From NCBI GenBank assembly GCA_903945375.1, contig CAJAVP010000100.1:91371-155370 (forward strand): a stretch of 64,000 nucleotides of DNA, in the 5' to 3' direction. The notes beneath the pieces are model-generated. The model did no database searches. It saw only the letters and a program-made list of their open reading frames with translations, and was not told the origin of the DNA. The DNA is from an uncultured Methylococcaceae bacterium (GTDB taxonomy: Bacteria > Pseudomonadota > Gammaproteobacteria > Methylococcales > Methylomonadaceae). Positions 16,323 through 25,826 of this stretch are shown here, piece by piece. Position 1 is the first letter of the stretch, and each line of letters starts with the position of its first letter. Both the position numbers and the translations under genes were made by a program.

Positions 16323-18020
16323 ATGTTTGAAAGAATCGTTTGTTTTTCTTTGCAGATTTTAATCGGTCAACTGCTGTTAGTTGGCTGGTTGCCTAATTCG
16401 ATGGACTTATTTGCACAAACCTATTGGATGTTCTTAATTGTATTATGGGCAGGGTATCGACTGGGCTGGAAAAGTGTGGTTTGCATGGTTGTCATTGCGG
16501 GTGTACAAGCCTTTTATGGTGATTTAAATGGCGTTGGCGTTTTTGGCAATGAATTTTTGCGGAATTATGGGCTAGGATCAGTGACTTTTCTTTTGAGTCT
16601 TCTGATTGCAGGTCTAGTCTCTAATATAATTTTTCGCAGCTATCATCAAAGCTCAACCAAATTGGAGAGTTTGCTTAAGGCGGCGAATATTTATCCAGGG
16701 TATCCTTTGATTGTTCACCAGTCGGCTACCAATTTTGCAGTAACGTCAGAGGATGTTACTCAACTCAAATTAATTGAAAGACTAGAAAAATTACTTCTCA
16801 ATGCGATACCCGATGCGCTGTTTTTGACCCGATGTAGCAATGGTCAGTTTATAGACGTGAACCATTCTGCTTGTGAAATTCTGGGTTATAGTCATAGTGA
16901 GCTACGAACTATGGGGCCAGTCGAAATCGATTCACCGGAATTTCAAGGCAAAGTGCCTGAACGGATCAAGGAAATACAAACTCACGGTAATTTGCTTTTT
17001 GAGTCTGCACATATCACTAAAACCGGCGAAGTGATACCGGTTGAAATTAACAGCCAAGTTATTCATTTAGATGGGCATCCCGTTCTAATATCCTTAGCTC
17101 GCGACTGTCGTAAGCGTAAACAATCCGAAGACGCATTGCATTTAACGGCCAGTGTGTTTGCTCACGCCCGTGAAAGCGTCATTATTGCGGATGTCAGCGG
17201 CAATATTATCAATGTCAATAACGCTTTTTGTGAGTGTACGGGTTATACCCAAGAAGAGGTATTAGGTAAAAATCCGCGCTTCCTGAGTTCAGGTTATCAA
17301 AATCGTGAGTTTTATCACGAGATGTGGCAAACGATACAAACAAATGGGTCATGGAAAGGTGAGATTTGGAATCGGACTAAGGACGGCGAGATTTATGCGG
17401 CATTGCTTAATATCGTTGCTGTGAAAGATGGACTGGACAATACTACCCACTATATTGGCCTCGCAATCGAAATTACGCATATTCGTGAATATCAAAAATC
17501 CCTCGAATATATAGCACAACATGACGTGCTAACAGGCTTGCCCAATCGTCTCTTATTGAGCGACCGTTTGCGGCAAGCCATTGAAGCATCAAAACGTAAT
17601 CAGTTAATGCTGGCGGTATGTTATTTAGATTTAGATGGCTTTAAACCGATTAATGATAAGTTGGGCCATAAAGCTGGAGATTTTGTTTTGGTTGAAATCG
17701 CCAAACGACTGAGTGCAACGGTGCGACAGATGGACACCGTGTCTCGTTTGGGTGGCGATGAGTATGTCCTGTTATTGCAGGGTCAAGAGCATGAAAATGA
17801 TTTACTGTCTTTACTGGATCGCTTGTTAGTCATTATTTCAGCACCTATTCTTATTGATCAACACACTTGTGCAGTAAGTGCCAGTATTGGCGTTAGCGTG
17901 TTTCCGCACCATGCCCAAGACCCTGATACCTTAATCGCTCGCGCAGATTCGGCAATGTATCGTGCTAAATATCAGGGTAAAAATTGTTATGCTTTGTGGC
18001 AATCATTAGCCGCTGACTGA
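16323..18020 (+). CDS. Membrane PAS-PAS-GGDEF diguanylate cyclase
   Basis: A 565-residue signalling protein. The N-terminal 105 residues hold four or so hydrophobic segments (a DUF4118-like or MASE-like sensor region). PAS domains follow at about 155-270 and 272-392, and a GGDEF domain at about 395-565. The active site is GGDEY at residues 477-481, and an RxxD inhibitory site (RQMD) sits five residues before it, so the enzyme is probably active and product-inhibited. No EAL domain follows. It makes cyclic di-GMP in response to an unknown membrane or redox cue. Confidence 0.9.
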   Translation: MFERIVCFSLQILIGQLLLVGWLPNSMDLFAQTYWMFLIVLWAGYRLGWKSVVCMVVIAGVQAFYGDLNGVGVFGNEFLRNYGLGSVTFLLSLLIAGLVSNIIFRSYHQSSTKLESLLKAANIYPGYPLIVHQSATNFAVTSEDVTQLKLIERLEKLLLNAIPDALFLTRCSNGQFIDVNHSACEILGYSHSELRTMGPVEIDSPEFQGKVPERIKEIQTHGNLLFESAHITKTGEVIPVEINSQVIHLDGHPVLISLARDCRKRKQSEDALHLTASVFAHARESVIIADVSGNIINVNNAFCECTGYTQEEVLGKNPRFLSSGYQNREFYHEMWQTIQTNGSWKGEIWNRTKDGEIYAALLNIVAVKDGLDNTTHYIGLAIEITHIREYQKSLEYIAQHDVLTGLPNRLLLSDRLRQAIEASKRNQLMLAVCYLDLDGFKPINDKLGHKAGDFVLVEIAKRLSATVRQMDTVSRLGGDEYVLLLQGQEHENDLLSLLDRLLVIISAPILIDQHTCAVSASIGVSVFPHHAQDPDTLIARADSAMYRAKYQGKNCYALWQSLAAD

Positions 18021-18033
18021 TGACATTCTTTTT

Positions 18034-18067
18034 CGCTCGTTCCAAAGCTCTGGCTTGGGAATGAGCG
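18034..18067. repeat. REP-like palindrome, family B copy
   Basis: The stem CGCTCGTTCCAAAGC / GCTTGGGAATGAGCG has two mismatches. It is related to the elements at 6341-6424 and lies between the convergent diguanylate cyclase and SPOR genes, where it may also help end transcription. Confidence 0.6.
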
Positions 18068-18093
18068 CAAGATAATAATTTTTATGGTTTATC

Positions 18094-18759
18094 TTACCAA
18101 CACTCAATAGATCTTGTTGAGGCCTGAGTATAACGTTTTTGAATAGCGTTAAGCTGCTCGAAGGGTTGATGTGCTTCTTTTATCTGGAGGTAGATTTGAA
18201 GTTTAAGTTTGTAGTCGGGTTTAATCTGCGCGTTAATGCCTTTTCCCTGCATTTGCTTAAGCATCGACTGCGCTCGTACTTCGGTGCTAAAAACGCCAAG
18301 CGAGATTTGCACCTCTTCTGGACTAATGCGCCGTGTAAAAAAGTCGGTGATGCCATGATCTTTGAGCATCTGTATTATCGCTTGATGGTCTTTAGGATTA
18401 TTTGAACCGGGATAAAACACAATATAGCGTTCTGCGGGGGATTTATCTTTATGGATGATTTTAATCGTATTTTTGTCGATACGGTTTAACCCGTTCTGTA
18501 ATTCTGTGGATTCTGTTATGGGGCCTATTTCAAAACAACTGGCAGGGACGGGCAGTTCTGCTATGGGTGGCGCTGGTGTGATTGCAGCCGTTTCAATTGG
18601 CTTGGGTTTAGGGGCTTCGCTGACTAATAGGATCGGCTCTTGAATCGCCCAAGTCGGTAGGGCCGGTTGGGTATTTTCCGTTTGGAATGCACCCATTTTA
18701 AACTGCCACATAAAATAAGTCACATTGATTATGCTTAGGATAAAAAACAAGGTTTTCAT
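18094..18759 (-). CDS. SPOR-domain protein
   Basis: The 221-residue protein has one N-terminal hydrophobic segment (residues 1-17), a proline-rich linker (about 30-75) and a C-terminal SPOR-like domain with QISLGVFSTEVRAQSMLKQMQGKGINAQI. SPOR domains bind denuded peptidoglycan at division sites. Its gene overlaps the start of coaX, and the order birA-coaX-SPOR is common in gammaproteobacteria. Confidence 0.8.
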   Translation of the reverse strand: MKTLFFILSIINVTYFMWQFKMGAFQTENTQPALPTWAIQEPILLVSEAPKPKPIETAAITPAPPIAELPVPASCFEIGPITESTELQNGLNRIDKNTIKIIHKDKSPAERYIVFYPGSNNPKDHQAIIQMLKDHGITDFFTRRISPEEVQISLGVFSTEVRAQSMLKQMQGKGINAQIKPDYKLKLQIYLQIKEAHQPFEQLNAIQKRYTQASTRSIECW

Positions 18760-19487
18760 TATAGGCTATCCATTACTATCGCTAAGCCACGTAAGACTAA
18801 GTTGGTCTCTATCGTGACCGGAAGTTTTAAGTGTTGACCTATTAATTCAGCATCACCACCCGTCAAAATAAGATTACAATCAATGGGTTGTCTTTTTACG
18901 ACTTGTTCAATAAGACCGATTGCGGCTGCCAGTGTGCCTGCATAAATGGCGGCTTCTGTACAATTGGCAGGACGCATGTCAAATGACTCGACACTAAAGG
19001 GCAGGCTACCGGTTCCAGCTGCTAACGATTGCTTCATTAAGGTTAAGCCGGGGCATATAAAGCCGCCTAGATGTGAGCCTTCGCTGTCTAATAAATCAAG
19101 GGTAATGGCTGTTCCACAATCGACAATGCAACAATGTCCGCTATGGTGTCGGCGAGCGGCAACTAAGGCTAGCCAGCGATCGACCCCTAGCTTTTCAGCA
19201 TTTAAGTAAGCATTATGGACGTTAAACGCCTTAGCTTGGGCTTTTATGTCATAAATTTTTACATCTTGCCATAATGTTTTGGCTACGGATTTGACGGTGC
19301 TTAATAGTTCAGATTGACTGACCCAAGCAATGCCAATGGCGCGGGGTCTGCCTAGGTTTGCCCAGGTTTCTAACAACATTTGCCGATTGATTTGAGCGTT
19401 GTATAAAGGATTTCCCATCAGTAATTGATCGTGATGATTTAACGCCCATTTTAATCGGCTATTGCCCATGTCTAGCAGTAAGTTCAC
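18759..19487 (-). CDS. coaX: Type III pantothenate kinase
   Basis: The 242-residue kinase performs the first step of coenzyme A synthesis, phosphorylating pantothenate. Motifs are the N-terminal LLLDMGNSRLKWAL (phosphate loop), GVDRWLALVAAR and VDCGTAITLDLL. Its start lies two bases after the birA stop, so the two genes are coupled. Confidence 0.93.
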   Translation of the reverse strand: MNLLLDMGNSRLKWALNHHDQLLMGNPLYNAQINRQMLLETWANLGRPRAIGIAWVSQSELLSTVKSVAKTLWQDVKIYDIKAQAKAFNVHNAYLNAEKLGVDRWLALVAARRHHSGHCCIVDCGTAITLDLLDSEGSHLGGFICPGLTLMKQSLAAGTGSLPFSVESFDMRPANCTEAAIYAGTLAAAIGLIEQVVKRQPIDCNLILTGGDAELIGQHLKLPVTIETNLVLRGLAIVMDSL

Positions 19488-19489
19488 GG

Positions 19490-20476
19490 CTATTGACCAC
19501 TAAAACTGACGTCACCAGACGCAAAAGCTTGGATTTTACCGTCAGGATGTTCAAGTAGTAGAAAGCCTTTGTCATCAATTCCACGCACAATGCCGGTGAT
19601 CGGCTGGTCGGTAATAAAAAGCTTTGCTGCTTGATTGATTAGGCAATCATGTTGTCGCCATTCTGCAAGATAAGCATTGATGCCGACATCTTCAAAAACG
19701 GTTAATATTTTCAGAAATTCACTTATAAGACTAGCGGCCAGTTGGTTTCTGTCGAGCTTGCGTCCGGTGACTTGGTATAAATCCGTCCAAGCTTGGGTGA
19801 TAGTTTCGGCCTCGTGGTCTGGCATAACTACATTTAATCCTAAGCCAATTACGGCGACACAAGGGCCGTCTGTTTCGCCGGTCATTTCAATCAAAATCCC
19901 ACCGAGTTTTTTGCCTTGGCTGTAAAGGTCATTCGGCCATTTTAAACCGATATTATCAATTTGATGCTGCTGTAAGGCTTTGATTACCGCAAGACCAATG
20001 GCAAGGCTTAAACCTGTGGCACTCGCATAGCCTTGATTGAATTGCCATTTTAGGGATAAATAAAGATTACTACCAAATGGCGACACCCAATGCCGTCCGC
20101 GCCGACCTTTGCCGGCAGTTTGTGACTCGGCTAAGCAAACGTGAGCGGTATTAGCTGATGGTGTGGGTTGTTCTAATAAATAACGGTTGGTGGAATCAAT
20201 TTGTGGATAAATTTCAATGGGGGCAACGAGGGCTTGAAAGGGTAGGGCAATCAAGGCGTAAATCACTTCGGCATCTAGCCATTGCAAGGGCATATTTAAG
20301 CGATAACCTTTGCCGGTGACCGCCGCAAACGACAAGCCAATCAGGGTCATGGTGTTGATGTGTTTGCAAATTGCCGAGCGGCTGATACCTAGCGTTTCAG
20401 CCAATTCAGTGCCTGAATGAAATTGACCATCGACAAGTAGATTTAAAATTTGTTTTTGTTTTTCTGTCAGTGACAC
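19490..20476 (-). CDS. birA: Biotin--protein ligase and biotin operon repressor
   Basis: The 328-residue bifunctional protein has an N-terminal winged helix-turn-helix (GTELAETLGISRSAICKHI, residues 22-40) and a ligase domain. The ligase domain has the biotinyl-AMP loop GKGRRGRHW at 122-130 and LKWPNDLY around 178. It attaches biotin to carboxylase carrier protein and represses the bio genes. The presence of the HTH marks it as the BirA repressor type. Confidence 0.95.
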   Translation of the reverse strand: MSLTEKQKQILNLLVDGQFHSGTELAETLGISRSAICKHINTMTLIGLSFAAVTGKGYRLNMPLQWLDAEVIYALIALPFQALVAPIEIYPQIDSTNRYLLEQPTPSANTAHVCLAESQTAGKGRRGRHWVSPFGSNLYLSLKWQFNQGYASATGLSLAIGLAVIKALQQHQIDNIGLKWPNDLYSQGKKLGGILIEMTGETDGPCVAVIGLGLNVVMPDHEAETITQAWTDLYQVTGRKLDRNQLAASLISEFLKILTVFEDVGINAYLAEWRQHDCLINQAAKLFITDQPITGIVRGIDDKGFLLLEHPDGKIQAFASGDVSFSGQ

Positions 20477-20508
20477 GGTGTGTAGAGGAATAATATGAAG
20501 GAGGGGCT

Positions 20509-21156
20509 CTACCAGCGTTCAGGTAAGCGTTTTTTTATTTCAATGCGATGATTTTCAATGCTGATATAGCCGCCTTTCTTTAGGTCGTTAAGAATGCGCG
20601 TTACCATTTCCCGAGAAGCCCCGACCATTGTTGAGATTTCTTGATGAGTGACTGGTTCTGATATTTCACGACCATCCGCTTGTGTTTTGACCAAATTAGC
20701 CAAGGTTTTGGCAATGCGTCCGTAGACATCAAGCAAAGCTAAACTACTGACTTGCACAGTGGTATTACGCATCCGTTTGATGACCGTTTTGAGTAATTCA
20801 ATGGCAATATTAGGGTTACGTTGGATGCAGTCGAATAAATATGAGCGCGGAAATAGACCAATTTTGCAATCTTCAACAGTCATGACAGACGCTGAGCGAG
20901 GTTGTTCATCAAAAAGAGATAATTCGCCGAATGTATCGCCCTCGTGAAGAAAATCTAACAATACTTCACGGCCATCTTCATTACTCATAAAGACTTTTAA
21001 TCGTCCAGATAACACAATGTAAAGTAAGTTATTTGAGACATCACTTTGATTAACTAAGGTAGAACCTTTGGGGAAGTGATGAACATGCATACCTGCTTCC
21101 AATTCGGTTCGATCTTGATCGGAGAGCGATTCGAATAAAGGTACATTTTTAAGCAT
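20509..21156 (-). CDS. Crp/Fnr-family transcriptional regulator
   Basis: The 215-residue protein has a cyclic-nucleotide-binding-type beta barrel (about 10-120; GDTFGELSLFDEQPRSASV resembles a cAMP pocket), a dimer helix, and a C-terminal winged helix with recognition helix ASREMVTRILNDL. There is no N-terminal four-cysteine cluster, so it is Crp-like rather than oxygen-sensing Fnr. A cAMP pocket of this form often fits Crp-type regulators, but its ligand here is not known. It is 32 bases upstream of birA on the same strand. Confidence 0.9.
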   Translation of the reverse strand: MLKNVPLFESLSDQDRTELEAGMHVHHFPKGSTLVNQSDVSNNLLYIVLSGRLKVFMSNEDGREVLLDFLHEGDTFGELSLFDEQPRSASVMTVEDCKIGLFPRSYLFDCIQRNPNIAIELLKTVIKRMRNTTVQVSSLALLDVYGRIAKTLANLVKTQADGREISEPVTHQEISTMVGASREMVTRILNDLKKGGYISIENHRIEIKKRLPERW

Positions 21157-21709
21157 AATTTTTTCCTTGTTGCACAGACTTTTAATATAGAGGAGGGGTA
21201 ATGGATAGGGGGTGAATATATCACAGCTTTTGATTTTTTGGTGCGAGAGAGTTATTTGTTTTGATGTAACTATTTGACTCCGGTAATCCCGGTGTGCTCA
21301 GAAGGTATACCAGACCGTAACTACTTTTGGAAAAATATCATGACCGTACCAAACACATCGCGGATTACAACACAGCAATAAATCCATTATATCTATTTTA
21401 TGATGAGAATTGCTGTCTATACACAACGTTATCCACATAAACAGTGTATAGTCCGTAAGTTCAAAAATCTGCGTCTGTGTCTAAATACGGCGTTTTTTAC
21501 CTTAATCGCTTTCTGAAAGACCTATTTATAATTACGCATAATGTATATTATGTTAAATTAAGGCATAACTGGAATGTGGGGTATTGATAATTAGATATTC
21601 ACCATGTGTCTCTGGTAGATTCAGCAGTCGTGTTGACTGAGCAAAGTCGATACCAGAAATATCCTGTTTAGACTTCGCTCAGAGCACATTGACTTCCCCA
21701 CTTGCTCCG
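21157..21709. other. 553-base intergenic region with inverted repeats
   Basis: No gene is seen. It holds the promoter side of the Crp-type regulator and the 3' side of lysS. Contents: a partial family A repeat at 21402-21413; an inverted repeat CTATACAC (21417-21424) / GTGTATAG (21444-21451) enclosing a perfect DnaA-box-like TTATCCACA (21429-21437); and a hairpin CTGAGCAAAGTC / GACTTCGCTCAG (21637-21682, one mismatch) after lysS. The latter may serve as a terminator-like structure without a clear T run. Confidence 0.6.
21637..21682. repeat. REP-like hairpin, family C
   Basis: A 12-base stem with one mismatch, CTGAGCAAAGTC / GACTTCGCTCAG, and a 22-base loop. It is related to the perfect stem at 25688-25723 (GAGCCAAGTCG / CGACTTGGCTC). 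Both lie just after a gene's end. Confidence 0.6.
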
Positions 21710-23212
21710 TTAATTTTTTTGAGTGGGTCGCATATGTGGAAATAATAAAACATCACGGATAGAGGGTGCGTCTGTGAATAGCATCACTAACCGATCAATG
21801 CCAATCCCTTCGCCGGCTGTTGGCGGCATACCGTGTTCCAATGCGGTAATATAATCAGCATCAAAGTGCATAGCCTCATCATCACCTGCGTCTTTTTCTT
21901 CGACTTGCTTTTGAAAACGTGCAGCTTGATCCTCGGCATCGTTTAACTCGGTAAAACCATTGGCAATTTCCCGACCACCTACAAAAAACTCAAAGCGATC
22001 AGTAACATGTGGATCAAGATCATTGCGTCTTGCCAGTGGTGATACTTCAACAGGATACGCAGTGATAAACGTTGGTTGCATTAAACGACTTTCAACTGTC
22101 TTTTCAAAAATTTCAATTTGGATTTTTCCTAACCCATAGCTTTCTTTAACCAAGATACGCAGCTTTTCTGCTACCTGAGTCGCTGCTTCACGGGTTTGAA
22201 GATCTGCCGCAGTAAGCTCCGGATTAAAATGTAGGATAGATTCCACCACGGTCATACGATTAAAAGGTTTACCAAAATCATATTGCTCACCTTGATAGGT
22301 GATGACACTATGCCCCACGACTTCATGCGCGATACCTTTTAGCATGGCTTCCGTTAAATCCATTAAGTCGTGGTATTCGGCGTAGGCTTGATAAAACTCC
22401 AACATTGTAAATTCTGGGTTGTGTCGGGTTGATAAACCTTCATTACGGAAGTTGCGATTAATTTCAAAAACACGCTCAAAACCACCTACCACTAGGCGTT
22501 TTAAATACAACTCCGGCGCAATCCGCAAAAACATATCCATGTCTAAGGCATTATGATGCGTAATAAACGGACGTGCTGTTGCGCCACCGGGAATAACTTG
22601 CATCATGGGCGTTTCCACTTCCAAAAACTGGCGATCTATCAAAAATTGACGGATATAGGCAACAATTTTGGAACGAATAAAAAAGGTATTGCGAGATTCC
22701 TCACTCATAATCAAATCTAAATACCGTTGTCGATATTTAATTTCTTGATCGGCAAGGCCATGAAATTTTTCAGGTAATGGTCGTAACGCTTTGGTTAATA
22801 AGCGAATACTATCCACTTTAACACTCAATTCATCGGTTTGAGTTTTAAACAAAACGCCTTCAGCACCAATAATGTCGCCAATATCCCATTTTTTAAATTG
22901 TTCGTTGTAAATCCCTTCCGGTAAGGCATCGCGCGTGACATAAAGCTGAATTTTGCCGGACATATCTTGAATGTGACAAAAACTGGCTTTACCCATCACG
23001 CGTCGCGTCATGATTCGACCTGCCAATTTCACACGTAATGGCTCAGCTTCGAGTTCTTCTTTGGATTTATGGGCATATTCAGCGAGTAATTCGCCCGCTA
23101 TTACGTCACGCCGAAAATCAGTAGGAAAGGCAACGCTTTGATCACGTAGTTCATTTAATTTACTACGTCGTTGTTTGATTTGTTCTTGTTCGTCTTGTTG
23201 TAAGTCTGTCAT
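21710..23212 (-). CDS. lysS: Lysyl-tRNA synthetase, class II
   Basis: The 500-residue enzyme charges tRNA-Lys. It has an N-terminal OB fold (about 60-165) and a class II catalytic core, with motif 2 in [20 protein letters not shown] and motif 3 in [12 protein letters not shown]. It follows prfB and a PilZ gene on the same strand; prfB-lysS is a common bacterial pair. Confidence 0.97.
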   Translation of the reverse strand: MTDLQQDEQEQIKQRRSKLNELRDQSVAFPTDFRRDVIAGELLAEYAHKSKEELEAEPLRVKLAGRIMTRRVMGKASFCHIQDMSGKIQLYVTRDALPEGIYNEQFKKWDIGDIIGAEGVLFKTQTDELSVKVDSIRLLTKALRPLPEKFHGLADQEIKYRQRYLDLIMSEESRNTFFIRSKIVAYIRQFLIDRQFLEVETPMMQVIPGGATARPFITHHNALDMDMFLRIAPELYLKRLVVGGFERVFEINRNFRNEGLSTRHNPEFTMLEFYQAYAEYHDLMDLTEAMLKGIAHEVVGHSVITYQGEQYDFGKPFNRMTVVESILHFNPELTAADLQTREAATQVAEKLRILVKESYGLGKIQIEIFEKTVESRLMQPTFITAYPVEVSPLARRNDLDPHVTDRFEFFVGGREIANGFTELNDAEDQAARFQKQVEEKDAGDDEAMHFDADYITALEHGMPPTAGEGIGIDRLVMLFTDAPSIRDVLLFPHMRPTQKN

Positions 23213-23250
23213 GATGTTGTAAAGTTTAAAGCTAAATTTAAATAGAGGGA

Positions 23251-23619
23251 TTATTGACCTGATAAGGCAATTAAATCCCGTTCCAATAAGGTACTGTCAC
23301 CCAGATTAAGTTCTACTAAGCGTCTTAAATTGGTAATGCTTTCGATATCGATATGTTCGCACTTAAAACCGACGGTATTATCAACCACATGAGAAACGCT
23401 CAATGCCATACGGATTTGAATATCTTCTGATAAAGGCAGCGTCAGCGTGTACAGCAGCTCAGAATCTTCTTGCCAGGGAAAATCAAAGCGCAATAAACAG
23501 CCTTTAAGCGATAAATCGACAATTTGACACGCCCATGTTTGATCATGCGTACTTAACAGTGCATCGGCGGCATAGAAGATGCGATGAAATTGACGGTGGT
23601 GTTCAGATTTTATAGTCAT
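23251..23619 (-). CDS. PilZ-domain protein
   Basis: The 122-residue protein resembles a PilZ domain. It begins with [12 protein letters not shown] (a basic N-terminal stretch in the position of the RxxxR c-di-GMP motif) and has [11 protein letters not shown] in place of the D/NxSxxG motif. It may bind cyclic di-GMP, and several c-di-GMP enzymes are in the window. It sits between prfB and lysS on the same strand. Confidence 0.75.
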   Translation of the reverse strand: MTIKSEHHRQFHRIFYAADALLSTHDQTWACQIVDLSLKGCLLRFDFPWQEDSELLYTLTLPLSEDIQIRMALSVSHVVDNTVGFKCEHIDIESITNLRRLVELNLGDSTLLERDLIALSGQ

Positions 23620-23692
23620 AAAATTATGTTTAGCTAGATTGGTATGTAAAAGAAGATAGCAGTTATAGCTGCCCTTCCCTATTTTTTACTGA

Positions 23693-24791
23693 CTACAACC
23701 CGCTTTTTAAGCTGGCCTCAATAAATTGATCCAAATCGCCATCTAAAACGGCTTGCGTATTACCCGTCTCTACACCCGTACGCAAGTCTTTAATCCGTGA
23801 TTGATCTAGTACATAAGAGCGAATTTGGCTACCCCAACCAATATCTGATTTGCTATCTTCTAAGGCTTGTTGGGTTTCACTGCGTTTACGCATTTCCAAC
23901 TCATATAACTTCGCCTTGAGTTGCTTCATCGCGGTATCTTTGTTTTTATGCTGCGAACGGTCACTTTGGCATTGCACCACGGTATTCGTTGGATTGTGCG
24001 TAATACGCACCGCTGATTCTGTTCGGTTGACATGCTGCCCCCCTGCCCCACTCGCGCGGTAAACATCGATGCGTAAATCAGCAGGATTGATGTCAATATC
24101 AATATCATCGTCAATTTCAGGCGAGACAAAAACTGATGCAAAGGAAGTATGGCGGCGATTGCCGGAATCAAAAGGTGATTTTCTGACGAGACGATGAACA
24201 CCGGTTTCCGTACGTAACCAACCAAACGCATATTCCCCTTCAAAGCGAATCGTGGCACTTTTAATGCCCGCCACATCACCGTCAGATTCTTCTATTAATT
24301 CTGTTTTAAAGCCTTTACGTTCACCCCAGCGTAAAAACATACGTTCTATCATAGAAGCCCAATCTTGAGCTTCAGTACCGCCCGAGCCAGATTGAATATC
24401 CAAAAAGGCATTATTCGCATCCATTTCACCCGAAAACATCCGTCTAAACTCTAAGTCAGCAACCTTTTTTTCAAAATGTGCCAAATCATCGACAACGGTT
24501 GTAATGGTTTCCTCATCCTCTTCGTCAACAGCCATCAACAAAAGCTCTTCAGCATCTGCCATGCCTTGCTCTAACTCTTTAATAGTATTTACAATAATTT
24601 CTAATTGTCCGCGTTCTTTACCCAAGGCTTGGGCTTGGTCTGGCGTATCCCAAATTTTAGGATTCTCCAGCTCACGCATGACCTCGATCAAACGCTCACT
24701 TTTTTCATCAAAGTCAAAGATACCTCCTAAGGGCATCGCCACGACTCTTGAGATCGGCTATTTTATTTTTGATTGGGTTAATTTCTTGCAT
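23693..24791 (-). CDS. prfB: Peptide chain release factor 2, with programmed +1 frameshift
   Basis: RF2 recognises UGA and UAA and releases the peptide. The main frame (from 24715) carries SPF (in VRKSPFDSG), the stop-codon reader, and GGQ ([10 protein letters not shown]), the catalytic motif. The gene begins at the ATG at 24791 with 25 codons ([15 protein letters not shown]...RRYL), followed by TGA at 24714-24716. The slippery CTT-TGA-C is preceded by a Shine-Dalgarno-like AGGAGG (24723-24728). A +1 shift joins this to DFDEKSERL and gives 365 residues, the usual RF2 length. The internal ATG at 24742 is therefore not the true start. Confidence 0.97.
24713..24728 (-). promoter_or_regulatory. 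prfB autoregulatory frameshift site
   Basis: On the minus strand the order is AGGAGG, TAT, CTT, TGA, C. This is the standard RF2 recoding signal: an internal Shine-Dalgarno element three bases before the slippery CTT and an in-frame UGA. Low RF2 causes a pause at UGA and a shift to the +1 frame, so RF2 controls its own level. Confidence 0.97.
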
Positions 24792-25087
24792 AATTATCGT
24801 CCCTTTAGATACAGTCCAAAATAGGCTGGTTAACGCTAAAAAGTGCCGGATTATAAACTATAACGTGCTAATTTTCTTGTAAAACTGAAAAAAATCATGG
24901 CAATTGCAGATAAAAACACTCACAAACGATATGTTATTGGAAAGATTAATCTGCTTTGTTTGTGACAGTTTGACCTATAATTATCTAAGACAGACACCTA
25001 AGCGCTAACCCGTAAGCACCAACGTGTTAAAACACATCAGCAATAATTATTTTAACAAGCTGATGATTACCCTGAGGAGAGGAACAA

Positions 25088-25678
25088 ATGAAAGAAACAA
25101 CAAAAAAATTATTAAATTATTTCTTAATTGGCATTTTGGCAATTATTCCCATCGTCGTGATTTTACAAATCATTATTTTCTTAAAAGGTATGGTTTCAGA
25201 CCTGTTTAGTTTTGTTTATGGCTATGCTGACAGCTATCTTCTGACCAGTATATTTTTTGTTTTAAGCTTTGTGATAGTGGTTTTTATTGGCTACAAAATT
25301 GTCAAAACTGGTCGCCCTTGGGTGATTACCATTTTTGACCACATCATTGATCGAATTCCCTTTTTAAACACCATCTATCGTGTATTAAAAAAAGTCATCA
25401 ATATGTTTTCGTCACATGATCAAAAAATTGCCAAAGAAGTAGTTTATGTGGAATATCCAAGTCCCGGCATTTGGGTACCGGCTTATGTGACCAACCGCTA
25501 TGAAAATATGTATGTGCTGTTTATACCCACCTCCCCCAATCCGACCTCTGGCTTCACGGTGATTGTTGAAAAATCTAAAGTAGTGATGTCCGCAATGGAC
25601 ATTGAAGAAGCAACAAGCTTTATTGTTAGTGTCGGTGTGGACTATGAAAAATCGCCTGAAATGAGCAATCTGCGTTAA
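25088..25678 (+). CDS. DUF502-family membrane protein
   Basis: The 196-residue protein has two membrane spans (about 9-30 and 52-72) and the DUF502 segments IPFLNTIYRVLKKVINMF, VVYVEYPSPGIW and IPTSPNPTSGFTVIVEKSKV. A strong AGGAGAGGAA ribosome site precedes the ATG. The function of the family is not established. Confidence 0.85.
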   Translation: MKETTKKLLNYFLIGILAIIPIVVILQIIIFLKGMVSDLFSFVYGYADSYLLTSIFFVLSFVIVVFIGYKIVKTGRPWVITIFDHIIDRIPFLNTIYRVLKKVINMFSSHDQKIAKEVVYVEYPSPGIWVPAYVTNRYENMYVLFIPTSPNPTSGFTVIVEKSKVVMSAMDIEEATSFIVSVGVDYEKSPEMSNLR

Positions 25679-25687
25679 GTGATGTCC

Positions 25688-25723
25688 GAGCCAAGTCGTC
25701 GACGATGAGCTTCGACTTGGCTC
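25688..25723 (+). repeat. Family C hairpin downstream of DUF502 gene
   Basis: A perfect 11-base stem GAGCCAAGTCG (25688-25698) / CGACTTGGCTC (25713-25723). No T run follows, so it may be a repeat or a factor-dependent terminator. Confidence 0.6.
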
Positions 25724-25826
25724 AGCAAACGGATTAAGTTGTTCGCATCGGGATATAATGTTCCTTCAACCTAGCATTCCCTTTATAATGGTAAAACCTA
25801 CTAGACTACAGGGTACTTACCCCGCT

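Noticed and set aside
24504..24824. Plus-strand frame across prfB
   Set aside because: It is the complement of prfB with no recognised domain and serine-rich shadow composition.
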